Positions 25,669-37,253 of a DNA stretch of 64,000 nt are shown in pieces. The notes under the pieces are model-generated. The model ran no database searches and was not told where the DNA came from. It saw nothing but the letters and a program-made list of their open reading frames with translations. The position numbers and the translations under genes are program-made. How positions within the stretch are numbered: position 1 is the first letter of the stretch; every line of letters starts with the position of its first letter. The stretch covers positions 4,814,468 to 4,878,467 of the forward strand of contig NC_065916.1 in NCBI RefSeq assembly GCF_905147045.1, given 5' to 3'. This stretch comes from Nymphalis io (Eukaryota; Arthropoda; Insecta; Lepidoptera; Nymphalidae).

Positions 25669-28600
25669 TTATCCCATACGAGGCCGTCCCATACCGCGTC
25701 CCGGCGCCGGCATGTCACCGCCGCCCTTCACGTTCTTTATTGTTTCGTCGATGGAGAGGATCTGACAATGTAAAAATATTTTATATAAATTTATATTAGC
25801 ATTAAACATTACAGCTTGGCCCCCTTAGTTGTAGCGTGATGTTACAGTCTTAAATTTTTTATCTACAATATCAGGCTATCCAACACGAAAACACATTTTC
25901 AAATCGGATTGGTAGATCTTGAGATTAGTTTATTCCAACAAAACTCTTGATCTCTATATATCAGGCACGGGGTTATAGCATGAAGTGTATGTATATTTTA
26001 TGAAGATATGTTTAGTAGTTAAAAGCTAGCCAATTTTATCTAAATTCCAGCTGTTACTTATAATTGCTTGTCTATTAATTTGTGCCCAACCCTTTGTTTG
26101 AACCTAGAACCTCGAGGTTAGCTAGCCAGTAGACCAATGAGACAGTAATTATGGATTATTGTATTATATACGATAATTATAAACTGGTAAGTGGTACCTG
26201 TGCGGCCGCCTCGCACGCGGCGGTGATAGCGTTGGTTTTGACGACGGCGGGCTCCCACACGCACGACGCGAAGTTGTCGGCGATATCCTCCTTCTGAATG
26301 TCAACTCCGTACCACACTTCACCTAGAGACAGCATTTTATATATTTATTCAAGTTTCACTTTACTATATTACTAAATTTACATACAACAACTAAACTTAT
26401 CTGTAAAAATATAAGCTCAGTTGTCTTAATGTGGTTAAATCACGTGAATTCAGCCAAAGTTTATGGTTCCAGCGCAGGCAGCACCACTGAGTGTTCATGA
26501 GCTTTAATAATCAATTTTGTGCACAAATCTGTAATCGAAGCTAGTGACTAGAAAGGGAGGTAAGAACTCACCCTGATGATGCTTCTGGCGTAGCTTGTTG
26601 AGCAGGTTGGTGGCGTCGAAGCCGGCGTTGTCGCAGAGCTGTCTCGGGATCGCCTCGAATGCGCGCGCCACGCCCGCGATCAGCAGCTGCTCCTTGCCCG
26701 CTATCGACTTCGAGTAGTCGCGTAGGTGCTTCGATATTTCCATGTCTATAGCACCGCCGCCTGGAGAGAGATTTATTTTTAGATTTTTTTTACAATAACC
26801 TATCGAGACCTTTTGGGAATATTCTACCTCAAAATATTAATACATTGCATTACTATTTTCTGTTTTGATTGGCGAGTGAGCCAATGTAATTAAAGCCACA
26901 AGGGTTAACTAAAATATAATGTTCATTTTAGTTGCCATGGTTGATGTATAGACCGTGTAGGAAATAATTAATATTTCTTAGAGTGCCTATTTATATGAGA
27001 TTAGATGGCTTATTTGCATGTCTGTCTTTGTCTTTAAAAATTAAATAGCTTGCGAACTTCATTCAACTCACCGGCGACGACGGCGTCGTTCTTGATGGTA
27101 CGCCTCACAATCATGATAGCATCGTGTAGAGACCTCTCCGTCTCTTCCAAGAACTGTTCAGCTCCGCCACGGAGTATCAATGTACATGTTTTGGCAGCGG
27201 GACATCCTGTGTAGATAAAATAACTTTTAACATTAACTATAAACTAGATTTTTGATGGGACGGTTGGCGTGTTGGTGGATGCTTGCCTTTCACACCGAAG
27301 GTTGTGGGTTCGATTCCCACCCAGGACAGATATTTGTGTGCATGAACATGTCTATTTGTCCTAAGTCTGGATGTAATTATCTATATAAGTATGTATTTAC
27401 AAAAGAAAAGTAGTATATGTAGTATATCAGTTGTGGTTTCCATAGTACAAGGATCAGATGGCCGTGTGTGAAAAATGTTTAGGATTATACCAGGATATTA
27501 TTATTTATAAATAAAACAATAAATATAGAAGTTATAGCTATGACACGAATATATATACTAAAATACTTATAAACGGCAGCAGCTCATCTTATATCAATCA
27601 AGTAGCATCAATGATTTCTCTTTTATAAATTTGGAATAGTAAAAAGTATCAGTCTTAAAACATCCCAATTGTGGGCCCAAGGTTCTCTCCACCTGTAGAA
27701 TTGGTTCGGAGTTTATTTCACCATGCTGCTCTAATGCTGGCAGAATTTTAATCGACTCATACAGGTTCATCTCACGATATTTTCCTTTAACACCGAGAAC
27801 AAGATTATAAACACAAATAATGCACAAAGAAATTCAGTGTCGGAATCATCTGTTACTATTCATGTGTTCTAGCCACTACACCATTTCGGCTCATCATAAG
27901 ATATTATGTACATACCTACAAAACTGCTCAAGAGAGGAGCATCTGAGCAGTACAGTGGATAATTTACTGGCTATTTATTATTATCTGATTGTTTATGGAA
28001 CACGATGTTTTTTTATGAATACTAAAACTAAAAACTAAACACAACATTACCTAGGATCAACTTTTATATATACATGAAAGGGATTTTGATCAACTGTCAA
28101 AGCATTTAATACTAATACTATGTTCCTCAAATGACTCAAACACTTTACACTCAAACAATAATATAAGTTATACAAATAATTTGAACCAATATTAATAACT
28201 CTCACCATCAGGCGCGTTCTCTTTATCATAACCTGATTGGAAAAAATGGAATTAGGAAGTGGAGTAATATTAAGGGGATGGGTACATCATTTGTTAATGC
28301 TTTTCACTTTACTTTTTTACTTGGGTATAATTGCGATAATAATTTCATTATGGTAAGAATATACATATTTAAAATATATATACGTATATATAACTTAGTT
28401 ATCATATTGACTCGGCTTCGTTCGATATAAAGTATTAAAACCTTAACATTAAGTTCCAGCTAGAGCAGTTATAACAAAGTAACATCGACACTGTTTCACT
28501 ACACTCTTCCCCCACCCTACCAGCCCAGTCTTAACCAATGGGCTAGAGTTACCGCATAAGAGCTGGTACGTGGATGTGAACTGACCGGTGAATATGTTGT

Positions 28601-31600
28601 AGCGCTCGCCGCCCACCTGGCGCTCGTCGAAGCGCGCGCAGGCGCCCAGCGCGTCGGGGCGCAGGTCGCGCACCGAGCTCAGCACGGCGCCGCCGCACGC
28701 GCGCTGCGTGCGCCGCAGATCCTCCTCCGTCACGCGCCCCGCGCAGAACATGTCGCTGCGGGCACGGGAGACGGTTACTGTACGCTCCCAAGATACTCAC
28801 GATTGCATCGTCATTTTACAAGATTATATAATATACAGAGGAGCGCCAAGAAACTCTTTTCCACCACTTAAATAACAAATAGGAAGTTTAATATAATCTT
28901 GTATTGAGTAATAATACCTCAATTAATAGCAATTTTTAACATAAGATTTAAATTTAATAATACGCAAAGCTAAAAATATCTACAGATTTATTTTATAAAA
29001 ACCATCTCTGTCCCATCAAGTAAAATGTTTGACAAATTGTATATAATAAAAATTTCAATTAGTTTAGTGATTTCATTTAGATTAGTGACAGCTCACCGGT
29101 CAGCAAAGTATTGCGTGGCGACGTCCCCAATGGGCAGCTTGCTAAGCACGACCTGCGCGCCGCTGGCGTGCAGCACGGCCAGCTTGTCGTACAAGATCTG
29201 CCACTCCGCATCCACCACTTTTTGATACTCCTTTACGTTATCCACGCGCACCTAGAACCAACATGATATTTCATAAACATGCTAACATTTCTCTTCAACT
29301 ATTAACTATTAACGTTATCATCTTATAATATTAACAATGGCTTTATCGATTTTGTTCAAATTTTGGATTTAGATAAGGTTTTGCTTTTTAAGTTTATCTA
29401 TAGGGGTATAATTCTTGCAATTTTTCACAAAATTAATTATTAGAGCCAAGCTCGGTAGCTCATACATTATAATAGTGACATATAGATAGGGCTCAGGGGC
29501 AGAACTAATGACTTTACACGCTTTGTGAGGCACGAGCATGTATACACTTAACCCTTCCAGATTCCAAGCTGTGACTAAGAATTTTTCGGTAGAAAACCCC
29601 AATAAGTTTTTACTGGCACAAGGTTGCGAAACCCGAGACCTCAGTACCTGAAGCCATTGAGTGCCAATAGTACTGACCTCAGCATTATCCCGCTCAGCTT
29701 TAAGTTCCAATTCAATGTTGAGCAGTGCAATCTTGCAGTTGGTGTAGCTCTTTGGTTGCATCTCGAATCCGGCGTACGAGAACGTCTTCTTGAACGCCAC
29801 GCCCGCTACGAGGAATGAGTCTTCCAATGCACCTCCTGCCACTTTCTTGATACCTGGACAAACACACATTCACATTCAATAAAAAAAAATAATCTATTAA
29901 TCATGTATGTACAAGTTTTCAATTTGAATTTTATTATATAATTGAATTTTTTTTATTATTTATTTAGTTTTAGTTTAAAATTCTAAAGCTCATTTTGTTC
30001 GTAAGTTCTTATAAGTAGTTTTTTCTTATATTTTATTAATATTTATGGCATAACAGCGATTGAAACTGATAATAGACCTATAGATATTTTCTACTATTGC
30101 CTCATTTTAAATATGGTGATCCTCAACGCCTTTTCAGAAATTGGATCCGTTTGTTTTAATCATCGGCAACATACATTAGTAATGGTGTGAAATAAACACT
30201 TAATTATTTAATTTAACTCACCAATCATATCTAAGGGCAGTAAGGGAGCGTCCAATGACAAGACAGCATCGACCACCATTTTGGAGAAGTGGCCTTTCTG
30301 CTGGTGGATCAACTTCGACGACATCGCTGTTGACGCGCATTTACTTAGGAGTTCCCTAAAAGTGATAATTTTTCATTATATGTATTATAATTAAATTTTA
30401 ATTAGCAATATTTATAGTAAGTTTTGTCTCATTTATCGATTGTCCACATTATATTCAGTAATTGGATCCGATTGTTTTAATCATAGACAAGATTTATTTT
30501 TATTAACATTAATATGATAAATAAAGATTTTGGTGTACCCAAATATATAACAAATGAATGTCTCGCGCATCGTCTGTAATAATATAATGTATTTCTGCAG
30601 TAGCAAACGGCTTTCGTTCATTCTCATTCTGATTTCATTCATACATAATGATTGAACCAGTGTACCACCCGACCACTTAAATAGCATTTGCTGTGTAAAT
30701 CATTATATGAAAGTAATGTATGGTTCCTTTCTAACAATTTATAAGCATGAACAACACTCAATTTATTTAGTGATGTTCTCCTGATCGACTTTGGCCTCGT
30801 CAACTGTGCAGGACATATAATTGTGCACAAACACGTGTTCTCCACATACCCTAACTGATATCATGCGATGAGAGGGAAATCAGACACAACCGGAAACAGA
30901 TGCGGTGAAGGAACAATGACGTGCTCTCCGAGGCACGGGAACATAGAAAATCTTGCGGGCTACAAGTTAAGAGCTAATATCTACTACTACTTGTGTGAAG
31001 TTTATACCGTGTGAAATTAATAATATTAATTAATTTACATATATTAATTAATAATCTGACACAGCAATGTAATAGTAATACTCAATAAATAAAAATAATA
31101 CCTCTGTTCTTCTGGAGAGCTGTTCTCAATTTTGACAGCAAGTTCCTTAACTCTATCCACAGCTAACTGGCCAGCTGTTCTCACAGCACGGACAATGATC
31201 CTCGGGTGAACACCTGGTGGTGGTGGTATTGTATTAGAATTTTATCAAATCATAATTAAGTTGAAATGCATAGTGATGAGCCTCATGTCTACTATCATAG
31301 ACCACACAGTTGGTTCAGAAATTGTATCCATTGTTTTTAATCATTGGCAAGATATTTTTATGTATAGAAAAAAGTAAAATCCTGAAGTTTACCTACTGCT
31401 ACCCAATTTATGTGAAGGTTTGGAGCTTAATCCACCACACTATTTCAATACAGGTTGAAATTATACAGGTTACATTTCTACAAACACCTAAATGTTACTT
31501 GCCTTCTTCAACAAAAGGTTTCAACCTCTTCAACAGCTCACCAGCGAGTATCACCACAGAGGTGGTGCCGTCACCGACCTGTGACATTAAAATCCTATGT

Positions 31601-34600
31601 AATATTTTTACAGTAACAGCTAAGTGTAAATAACTAATAGATAGTATCATTAAACGTTGTGTCCACAAATACATTCGGAAATTGGATCCGTTTATTATAA
31701 TCATATAAAAAAAAAGTCAACTATTTTTTTGAAAATAGGCAAAGGTAAAAGTGACTGATTGTCTTTTTCATTTTGATTCTAAAGTTAACTTTTTTATTTG
31801 ATTTTCAATTTTGTCTATGAACGGTCGGGAACAAGGTAGTATTATATAACAATAGTTACCTCAGCATCCTGGGACTTGGCAATATCGACCAGTGTTTTAG
31901 CAGCTGGGTGGACAATATCTAAGAGCTGTGGAAGAAGACAAAAGATTTATTATATCAAAGTTTTTAAGTATTTACAGGCTCTACCATGCAAACACTAATC
32001 AAGATTTATATACTGTTTGACTTTTCAGAAAAAAAAGCGATTGATTTTATGCTCTTAACATGCCCCAGATCGCATCATAAGATCCTTGACAAAATATAAC
32101 AAATCATGGGTTACGACAAAAATAAATATGTAAAAATGCATCCTGTATTTTGGAGTAAAAAAATAAAGAAATATTTATCTTTTAAAATATGAACCATACC
32201 TTCATAATAGTAGCACCATCGTTCGATATAACAGCCTTTCCATTGTGGTCCACAATCAATTTGTCCATGCCCCGAGGGCCCAGTGTAGTACGTACCTGAG
32301 TATATACATAATGTTATACTTATAAAAAGGCTAAGAAAAAAAAAAAAATTAATCTACTTACGTAGATCTCATTATATCATTCAATTCCCATCACTAATTC
32401 AGAAATTGGAACGAGTGTAATCACTGTATGTAACAAACACATTATAATGTTGCCTGACACTGTGACAGCTTCATCTCAAGTCATTTTAATGACACTCCAT
32501 GGAGTCATTCAAGTATTATAAAAGCATTTTGATATAAAGCATCACTTTATTTACACTTATTTAAAGGAATACTAGTTTTAATTTTAAGAACTACATGCAA
32601 ATTCCACGTTGTGTGACTGATGAGTTGTTCACCGATTTCAATAACAGGACCAGAGTGACAGCTATGAATGACAGACTTTCAATCCTGAGCCACCGAGCAT
32701 AAATCAAAAATTGCAATTATATCAAGTACCATCCACCCCACATTTAATCGAAAAGCAACTATCAACAAAAAAATAACATTCCTGTTTATTATTTCAATTA
32801 TAAAATGATGTCCTCCCAACCAATTTTGGCCATGGCGGTCAATCTCAAGAGAGATTAGCCAAATACTCGGCAAATATAATGGTGCACAAGTGTGTGCAAC
32901 ACACATGCACTCTTTACTACCTCACTGTCATAATCCAATAGGACAGCAATTTGACGCAACCGGAAAAGTATCATGCACAGTAGCATCAGAACTTACATGC
33001 TTGCCAAGGCACTAAAATGTACACGGGGAGTATGTACTTCCAATTACTAGACACTGAGTAAAAATACACTTGAAAGAAGCAGTCGCTCAAAACAGTTGGA
33101 CTATTCCATATTTTAAAAAACTGAATAAGAGAAATGAATAATAATTAACTTTAATTAAATTAAATAACTTTTTAGATAGGATGTGATACTTCTAACATTA
33201 TTAGTGCTTATGTAATACTTGAATGACTTTCCAGACATTTCAATCCACCATAGAAGGTTCATCAGGTGAGATTGAAGACAGGCATGATAAAAATATACAA
33301 ATATTATAATGAACATACTCACAGCATCTACGACGAGTTGACAGGCATTGATGTTGGAAATAAGCTGCGGACGGCCCTGGGATTGATCTGTCCCTTCTTT
33401 CAGCACTAGGATCTGTGGTTGCTGAAAATGTCATCAATATAAAATAGAGCCTTTAATAAATATAAGATATGTTTTTTTTTTTTTATAGAATAGGAAGGTG
33501 GACGAGCATATGGGCCACCTGATGGTAAGTGGTCACCAAACGCCCTTAGACATTGGCATTGTAAGAAATGTCAACCATCGCTTATAGCCAATGCGCCACC
33601 AACCTTGGGAACTAAGATTTTATGTCCCTTGTGCCTGTAATTACACTGGCTCACTCACCCTTCAAACCGGAACACAACAATATCAAGTATTGCTGTTTTG
33701 CGGTAGAATATCTGATGAATGGGTGGTACCTACCCAGACGGGCTTGCACAAAGCCCTACCACCAGTAAGCCAGTAGTAGTATACCAGTGTATGATATGGC
33801 ACCATTGGTCATATCCAAATTAGGCTCGTCTGTACTAGGATGTCATGTAAGCTTATATAAAATACAATATTTCGTAAATTACCAATTTAAAATGGCAATA
33901 AATGTTCATAATCTTTGTATTGAGAGGTGATAATGCAGTTGCAATACTTTTCAGTGATAGGCATTTTAATTTTTTTAAGCCATATCCAATTTAATTCAAA
34001 TGTAACAGCCTGTTACATCCGACTAGGCTCAGGCCTCTTCTCCTTGACGCGGAAGTTTAATAAAAGGAAAGAAGAAGTAAAATTGTAACTATGTCAAATT
34101 AATGTCGACATCTTTTAAATGAAGTAATCAAAAAGATCACCTAATGCAACATATAATTCTTTAAGTATAATCTGCATATAATTTAAACGCCGTTATGATC
34201 ATTCTTTTTTTTTTAATACTTAACGGCCATTGTCAAAAAACATCTGAACATATAAGTTAAATTTATTATGATTTTACATAATTTAGATCCTTTATTTTAG
34301 TGTAATTAGGATTTTAATAGCGAAAATTTTGTTATTTAATTAATTTTAACTTTAATATGTGTATAATATAGAAAGAACAAACCTTTTACGGGTGAATGAG
34401 TCATATTATTTTAAATGAAAAGGAAGATGAATGACACAAATATAAATTAAGTTGCGATATTTTAAGCTGATTAATACCAATTTTGTGATAAATAAACTAT
34501 ACTATAATAATACTGAAACTTCCAGATTTAACCTCTTGTTTCAATTAAAATTTCACCGAAAAGTACATTGATAATAAACGAAATATTTTAATAAACAACA

Positions 34601-34686
34601 AGTTAACACATCTTAAAACCAAATAAATTTCATTTTAGGATAAATTATAAATGGATTACATTAGAAAAAGCAAATTAATTTACCAT
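25669..34686 (-). CDS. CCT7: T-complex protein 1 subunit eta (CCT7), complete, 14 coding exons
   Basis: CCT7 is one of eight subunits of the cytosolic TRiC chaperonin, which folds actin and tubulin by ATP-driven closure. Minus-strand exons: 34684-34686 (ATG only), 33323-33421, 32200-32295, 31860-31925, 31503-31578, 31102-31213, 30222-30355, 29678-29853, 29097-29251, 28586-28755, 27072-27206, 26572-26760, 26198-26322, 25669-25761. They total 1629 nt, giving 542 residues, against about 543 in vertebrate CCT7. ATP-site motifs are visible: VRTTLGPRGMDKLIVD, SNDGATI, VGDGTTSVV with the key Asp, and GGGAI. Eta-type stretches include VLKEGTD near the start, GGERYNIFTG, and the tail ILSIDETIKNVKGGG before a Gly/Arg-rich end. 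One intron is GC-AG, the rest GT-AG. The ATG-only first exon is the one uncertain piece. The gene is head-to-head with the ZAD locus. Confidence 0.95.
26084..26150 (-). repeat. SINE family D head fragment in a CCT7 intron
   Basis: The reverse strand shows the tRNA-like head with TTGGTCTACTGGCTAG and GGTTCTAGGTTCAAAC. The rest of the element is lost. Confidence 0.5.
27258..27510 (+). repeat. SINE family C in a CCT7 intron
   Basis: The tRNA-like head includes GGTTGTGGGTTCGATTCCCA. The body then matches the 21600-21887 copy (GACAGATATTTGTGTGCATG onward). It is antisense to CCT7. Confidence 0.75.
27690..27895 (-). repeat. degenerate SINE family A in a CCT7 intron
   Basis: On the minus strand the element runs from a GAGCCGAAATGG head to a TCCACCTGTAGAA end. 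It has many substitutions, so it is an old copy. The intron between the exons at 28586 and 27206 is 1.4 kb, largely because of this and the family C SINE. Confidence 0.55.
29440..29650 (-). repeat. degenerate SINE family D next to a CCT7 exon
   Basis: The element is antisense to the plus strand, with the head near 29650 (GGTTTCGCAACC) and a GGCACGAGCATGTATACACT body. It ends about 20 nt from the donor of the CCT7 exon 29678-29853. Confidence 0.5.
30095..30171 (-). ncRNA. candidate box C/D snoRNA, CCT7 intron, copy A
   Basis: Read on the minus strand (sense with CCT7): TGTTGCC, box C GATGATTA, a 19-nt guide-length spacer AAACAAACGGATCCAATTT, box D' CTGA, a C'-like TTGAGGA, box D ATGA, then GGCAATA. 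The flanks pair as a 7-bp terminal stem with one G-U. Total length is 77 nt, normal for a C/D snoRNA. Its 3' end is about 240 nt upstream of the splice acceptor at 29854. Box C is one base off the RUGAUGA consensus and box D is ATGA rather than CUGA, so the identification is a strong inference, not proof. Confidence 0.6.
30424..30490 (-). ncRNA. candidate box C/D snoRNA, CCT7 intron, copy B
   Basis: Minus strand: stem TTGTC, box C TATGATTA, 19-nt spacer AAACAATCGGATCCAATTA, box D' CTGA, C'-like ATGTGGA, box D ATGA, stem GACAA. The stem is a perfect 5 bp and differs from copy A by a compensatory C-G to T-A change. Length is 67 nt. The 3' end lies 68 nt upstream of the acceptor at 30356, close to the spacing known for intron-encoded C/D snoRNAs in vertebrates. 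Confidence 0.62.
30783..30955 (-). repeat. SINE family D fragment in a CCT7 intron
   Basis: The block TAATTGTGCACAAACACGTG through the CAACCGGAAACAGATG and GAGGCACGGGAACAT segments matches the body of family D in inverted orientation. The tRNA-like head is missing. Confidence 0.5.
31278..31350 (-). ncRNA. candidate box C/D snoRNA, CCT7 intron, copy C
   Basis: Minus strand: TTGCC, box C AATGATTA, 19-nt spacer AAAACAATGGATACAATTT, box D' CTGA, C'-like GTGTGGT (or TATGATA), box D ATGA, GGCTC. The stem is only GCC/GGC (3 bp). Length is 73 nt. The 3' end is about 65 nt upstream of the acceptor at 31214. Confidence 0.55.
31646..31710 (-). ncRNA. weaker snoRNA-like copy D, CCT7 intron
   Basis: Minus strand: box C TATGATTA, 19-nt spacer TAATAAACGGATCCAATTT, box D' changed to CCGA, C'-like TTGTGGA, box D ATGA. 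The flanking stem is poor. The position, about 68 nt upstream of the acceptor at 31579, matches copies B and C. It could be a decayed copy. Confidence 0.35.
32364..32430 (-). ncRNA. divergent snoRNA-like copy E, CCT7 intron
   Basis: Minus strand: box C AGTGATTA, shorter spacer CACTCGTTCCAATTT, box D' CTGA, C'-like GTGATGG, box D ATGA. No good terminal stem is visible. The 3' end would again be about 68 nt upstream of an acceptor (32296). The spacer differs from the others and contains a 12-nt complement of the conserved U6 snRNA segment AAAUUGGAACGA. Confidence 0.33.
32805..33070 (-). repeat. SINE family D fragment in a CCT7 intron
   Basis: The body of family D is inverted and diverged (GTGCACAAGTGTGTGCAAC, CAACCGGAAAAGT). 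It lies in the first long CCT7 intron. Confidence 0.55.
33471..33769 (-). repeat. SINE-like repeat, family B
   Basis: This is a full copy with its A-rich end on the left (poly-T on the plus strand, then ATAGAATAGGAAGG) and ACTGGTGGTAGGGC at the other end, read on the minus strand. Near-identical copies occur at 4714, 16028 and 53886, so the family is young. Confidence 0.8.
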
Positions 34687-35180
34687 CTTGAATATCTCTC
34701 AATTTTTAAACCAAAACAAACCCACAGACTAAAAGAATGATTTTAAGTGACGAAAGTCAAATGACTTTTCATTATGTACTCGATTAATATAATCGAATGA
34801 ATTTCAGCAAAATATTAATAAATATTAAACCACAACAAAATTGTGTCAAATAGCTGAAATTAAATAAATCATTTATAAAATGTATATACGTTTGCTAAAT
34901 CTATTAAAATTGTAAACAGCGTTTTTTATTAATAACAGAGACAAAAATATCATTAATAATAACGAAAAATCGATTTTGGTTTTAGATTCCATAGACTATA
35001 CAAAATGACAAACGATAAAAATAGACTGCCTATGTCTATGATGAAAAAGTTTGATTTTGACAATTGACAATTATGATTTATATTTTATATTTCGCTTGTC
35101 CTGCCGAATTGGTTACCGCATGTGTAATTTCTCACGAATTATATTGGAAACTGAAAAATTAAGAAACCAATTTGAGTGAA
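34687..35180. promoter_or_regulatory. likely shared promoter region, CCT7 (-) and ZAD zinc-finger gene (+)
   Basis: About 490 nt separates the two divergent start codons, so both 5' UTRs and both promoters must lie here unless a longer 5' exon exists. The DNA is AT-rich and shows no clear TATA box. It is a candidate bidirectional promoter by arrangement only. Confidence 0.45.
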
Positions 35181-37253
35181 ATGAATTCAACCACAATGTC
35201 ACGTCAAGTGGATGTAAAGGCCCTGGTATCACATGTAGTTCGCGGTGACGGTGTAAATAGGTGCCGAATATGTATGGGGGATACAACAGAAGGACAAGTA
35301 CACTTAAGCGACACGGTTATAATGGATGGTGAAAAACCTGTAACGCTTTCTGAACTTCTGGAGACTGTTACTGGAATCCAGGTATGTTTACATGCCATCA
35401 TAATATTTATAAGTACTTCTGCGGATAACGGAACGCTTTTGTGTTTCGTTTTACCAAAATGGCGGTCTGCGATTTATTAGCATATAAGTTAATTTTTATT
35501 TTTAAGTGCTATACACTTATAAAAAGATTGTTAAATATTTGAATAATATAAACTTTATATATATGGTTTTATGTGCTTTTTTATTTTATTATAATTGCAA
35601 AAATAATACGCAATCTCTGTCAAACATTAACAGCGACATCTAGTGTCAAAAGAGATTAATTAATAAGAAAAAAAATAATGTTTAAAACTATTGTACAACT
35701 ATACTATATTATAAGCGAAATGATGCTGCAGTATAAAATAAGGTATAAATATCTAAGACATGAAAACAAAAGATATTAAAAAAATTGTGGCCTTTTGACT
35801 AGAACGGTGATTACAGATGCAGCTGGATACAGATGGAGACCTGCCAGCGGGAATATGTCCAGAATGCTCAAAATGTGCATTAAATGCCGCCGAATTCAGA
35901 ACACTGTGTCACCATGCAATCAAGCAATGGGACTTAACTATTCAGCTCTTACAGAATTTACCGGGACAATGTAATGATAAAATCAAAACAATGTTTGCCA
36001 TAATTGATCAAAGTCAAATGATTATCATTAATGATGATATGTCAGAAGATTCATTCGGTACAAATTCAGCTGCTCAAAGGTTAACTGCGCATGTTAAACC
36101 TAAAACGATTGTGAATAAAAAAGATAATAATTTATCATTTTGCAAATGTCCGAACTGTGGAAAGGAATTTCAGTATAGCCATCAATTAAGTCACCACTTG
36201 AAAGAATCAACAGATATGAAACGGGCATGCCATATTTGCTCGGAAATCATGTTACGTAATGATTTGGTATCGCACATGTTAGATGTACATAAAAAGAATC
36301 CTTATGATTGCAAAAAATGTCCAGCACTGCTATATTCTCATAATCAATATATTAGACATTTAACGAAGGCACACACTCGTGGTGCGTGTACATGTATTGA
36401 ATGTGGACGGAATTTTCAATCGTCGAATGCATATCATGCGCACGTCTCTGTACACAGACCAAAAAGTTGTCCGAGTTGTGACAAGATGTTCCGCAATCAA
36501 ACATGCTATGTGCACCACGTGAAGGAATGTTGCAATTTAGATAAAAATAGAGAAGACACACATCACACAAAGAATAAAGTTACAGTAGATGTAATGAATG
36601 AAAACAGCAAGAAAAATATTAAAGTAGGTCTCCGCGGGAGTGCGGCTAAGGAATGCATATGTGATCACTGCGGGAAGAAGTTTGCTGGCAAAAAGTTTGT
36701 AGCTGCACATATACAAATAGTTCACATGAAGAACACGCATCGACCTTGTGTGTACTGTGGGAAGTTCCTGGCGGCAGCGCATATGACACAGCATGTTAAG
36801 AAACACGAAACAGACCCATCGTACACATGTCAGCATTGTAGTATTGTTCTCAAGACTCGACTAGGATATATTCAACATTTGCGCCTCCACACTGGAGAGA
36901 GACCGTACGCGTGTGATACTTGCGGAGAATCGTTTTCTGCTTCGTCCAGACGATCGGAACACATACGTAAAGTACATAAAAGCTCAGGTATAATATTGAA
37001 GCAAGCTTGTCATTTGTGTCCAGCGAAATTTCGGCTGCCTTACAGATTGAAGAAGCATTTAAAAGCGGTTCATAACGACGAAGGCGACAGCTCATTATCG
37101 CAATACGAATGTAAAGTTTGTCATGATAAATTCGGTTCGTACCGTGGACTGTTACATCATAGTAGGAAACACCAGACCATAACAATACCAAACCCATCGG
37201 TCATGTTCAAAGTGTACAGTGGTGAATCAAATAAATGTATAAAAGAATTGTAG
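35181..37253 (+). CDS. ZAD-C2H2 zinc-finger protein, form A (exons 1 + 2A), 545 aa
   Basis: ZAD zinc-finger proteins are insect DNA-binding regulators that dimerise through the N-terminal ZAD. Exon 1 (35181-35381, 67 codons, ending at CAG before GTATGT) carries the first ZAD zinc pair, CRIC. Exon 2A (35817-37253, phase 0 after TTACAG) supplies the second pair, ICPEC, followed by NAAEFRTLCHHAIKQW. About eleven zinc-finger units follow from residue 170 to the C terminus. One is a C2HC form (CPSC...CYVHHVKEC) and there is a TGERPYAC linker. I start at ATG 35181 because the ORF begins there and the splice keeps the ZAD intact. Exon 1 may also serve the two exons downstream. The target DNA is unknown. 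Confidence 0.9.

Noticed and set aside
28449..28800. Longer ORFs overlapping the CCT7 exon at 28586-28755
   Set aside because: They read through splice sites. The exon defined by GCAG acceptor and GTCAGT donor gives the CCT7 sequence.
32010..32060. A sixth snoRNA-like copy in the remaining CCT7 intron near 32025
   Set aside because: A CTGA on the minus strand sits about 100 nt from the acceptor, as in the other copies, but there is no recognisable box C or guide similarity. The resemblance is mainly an A/T run.
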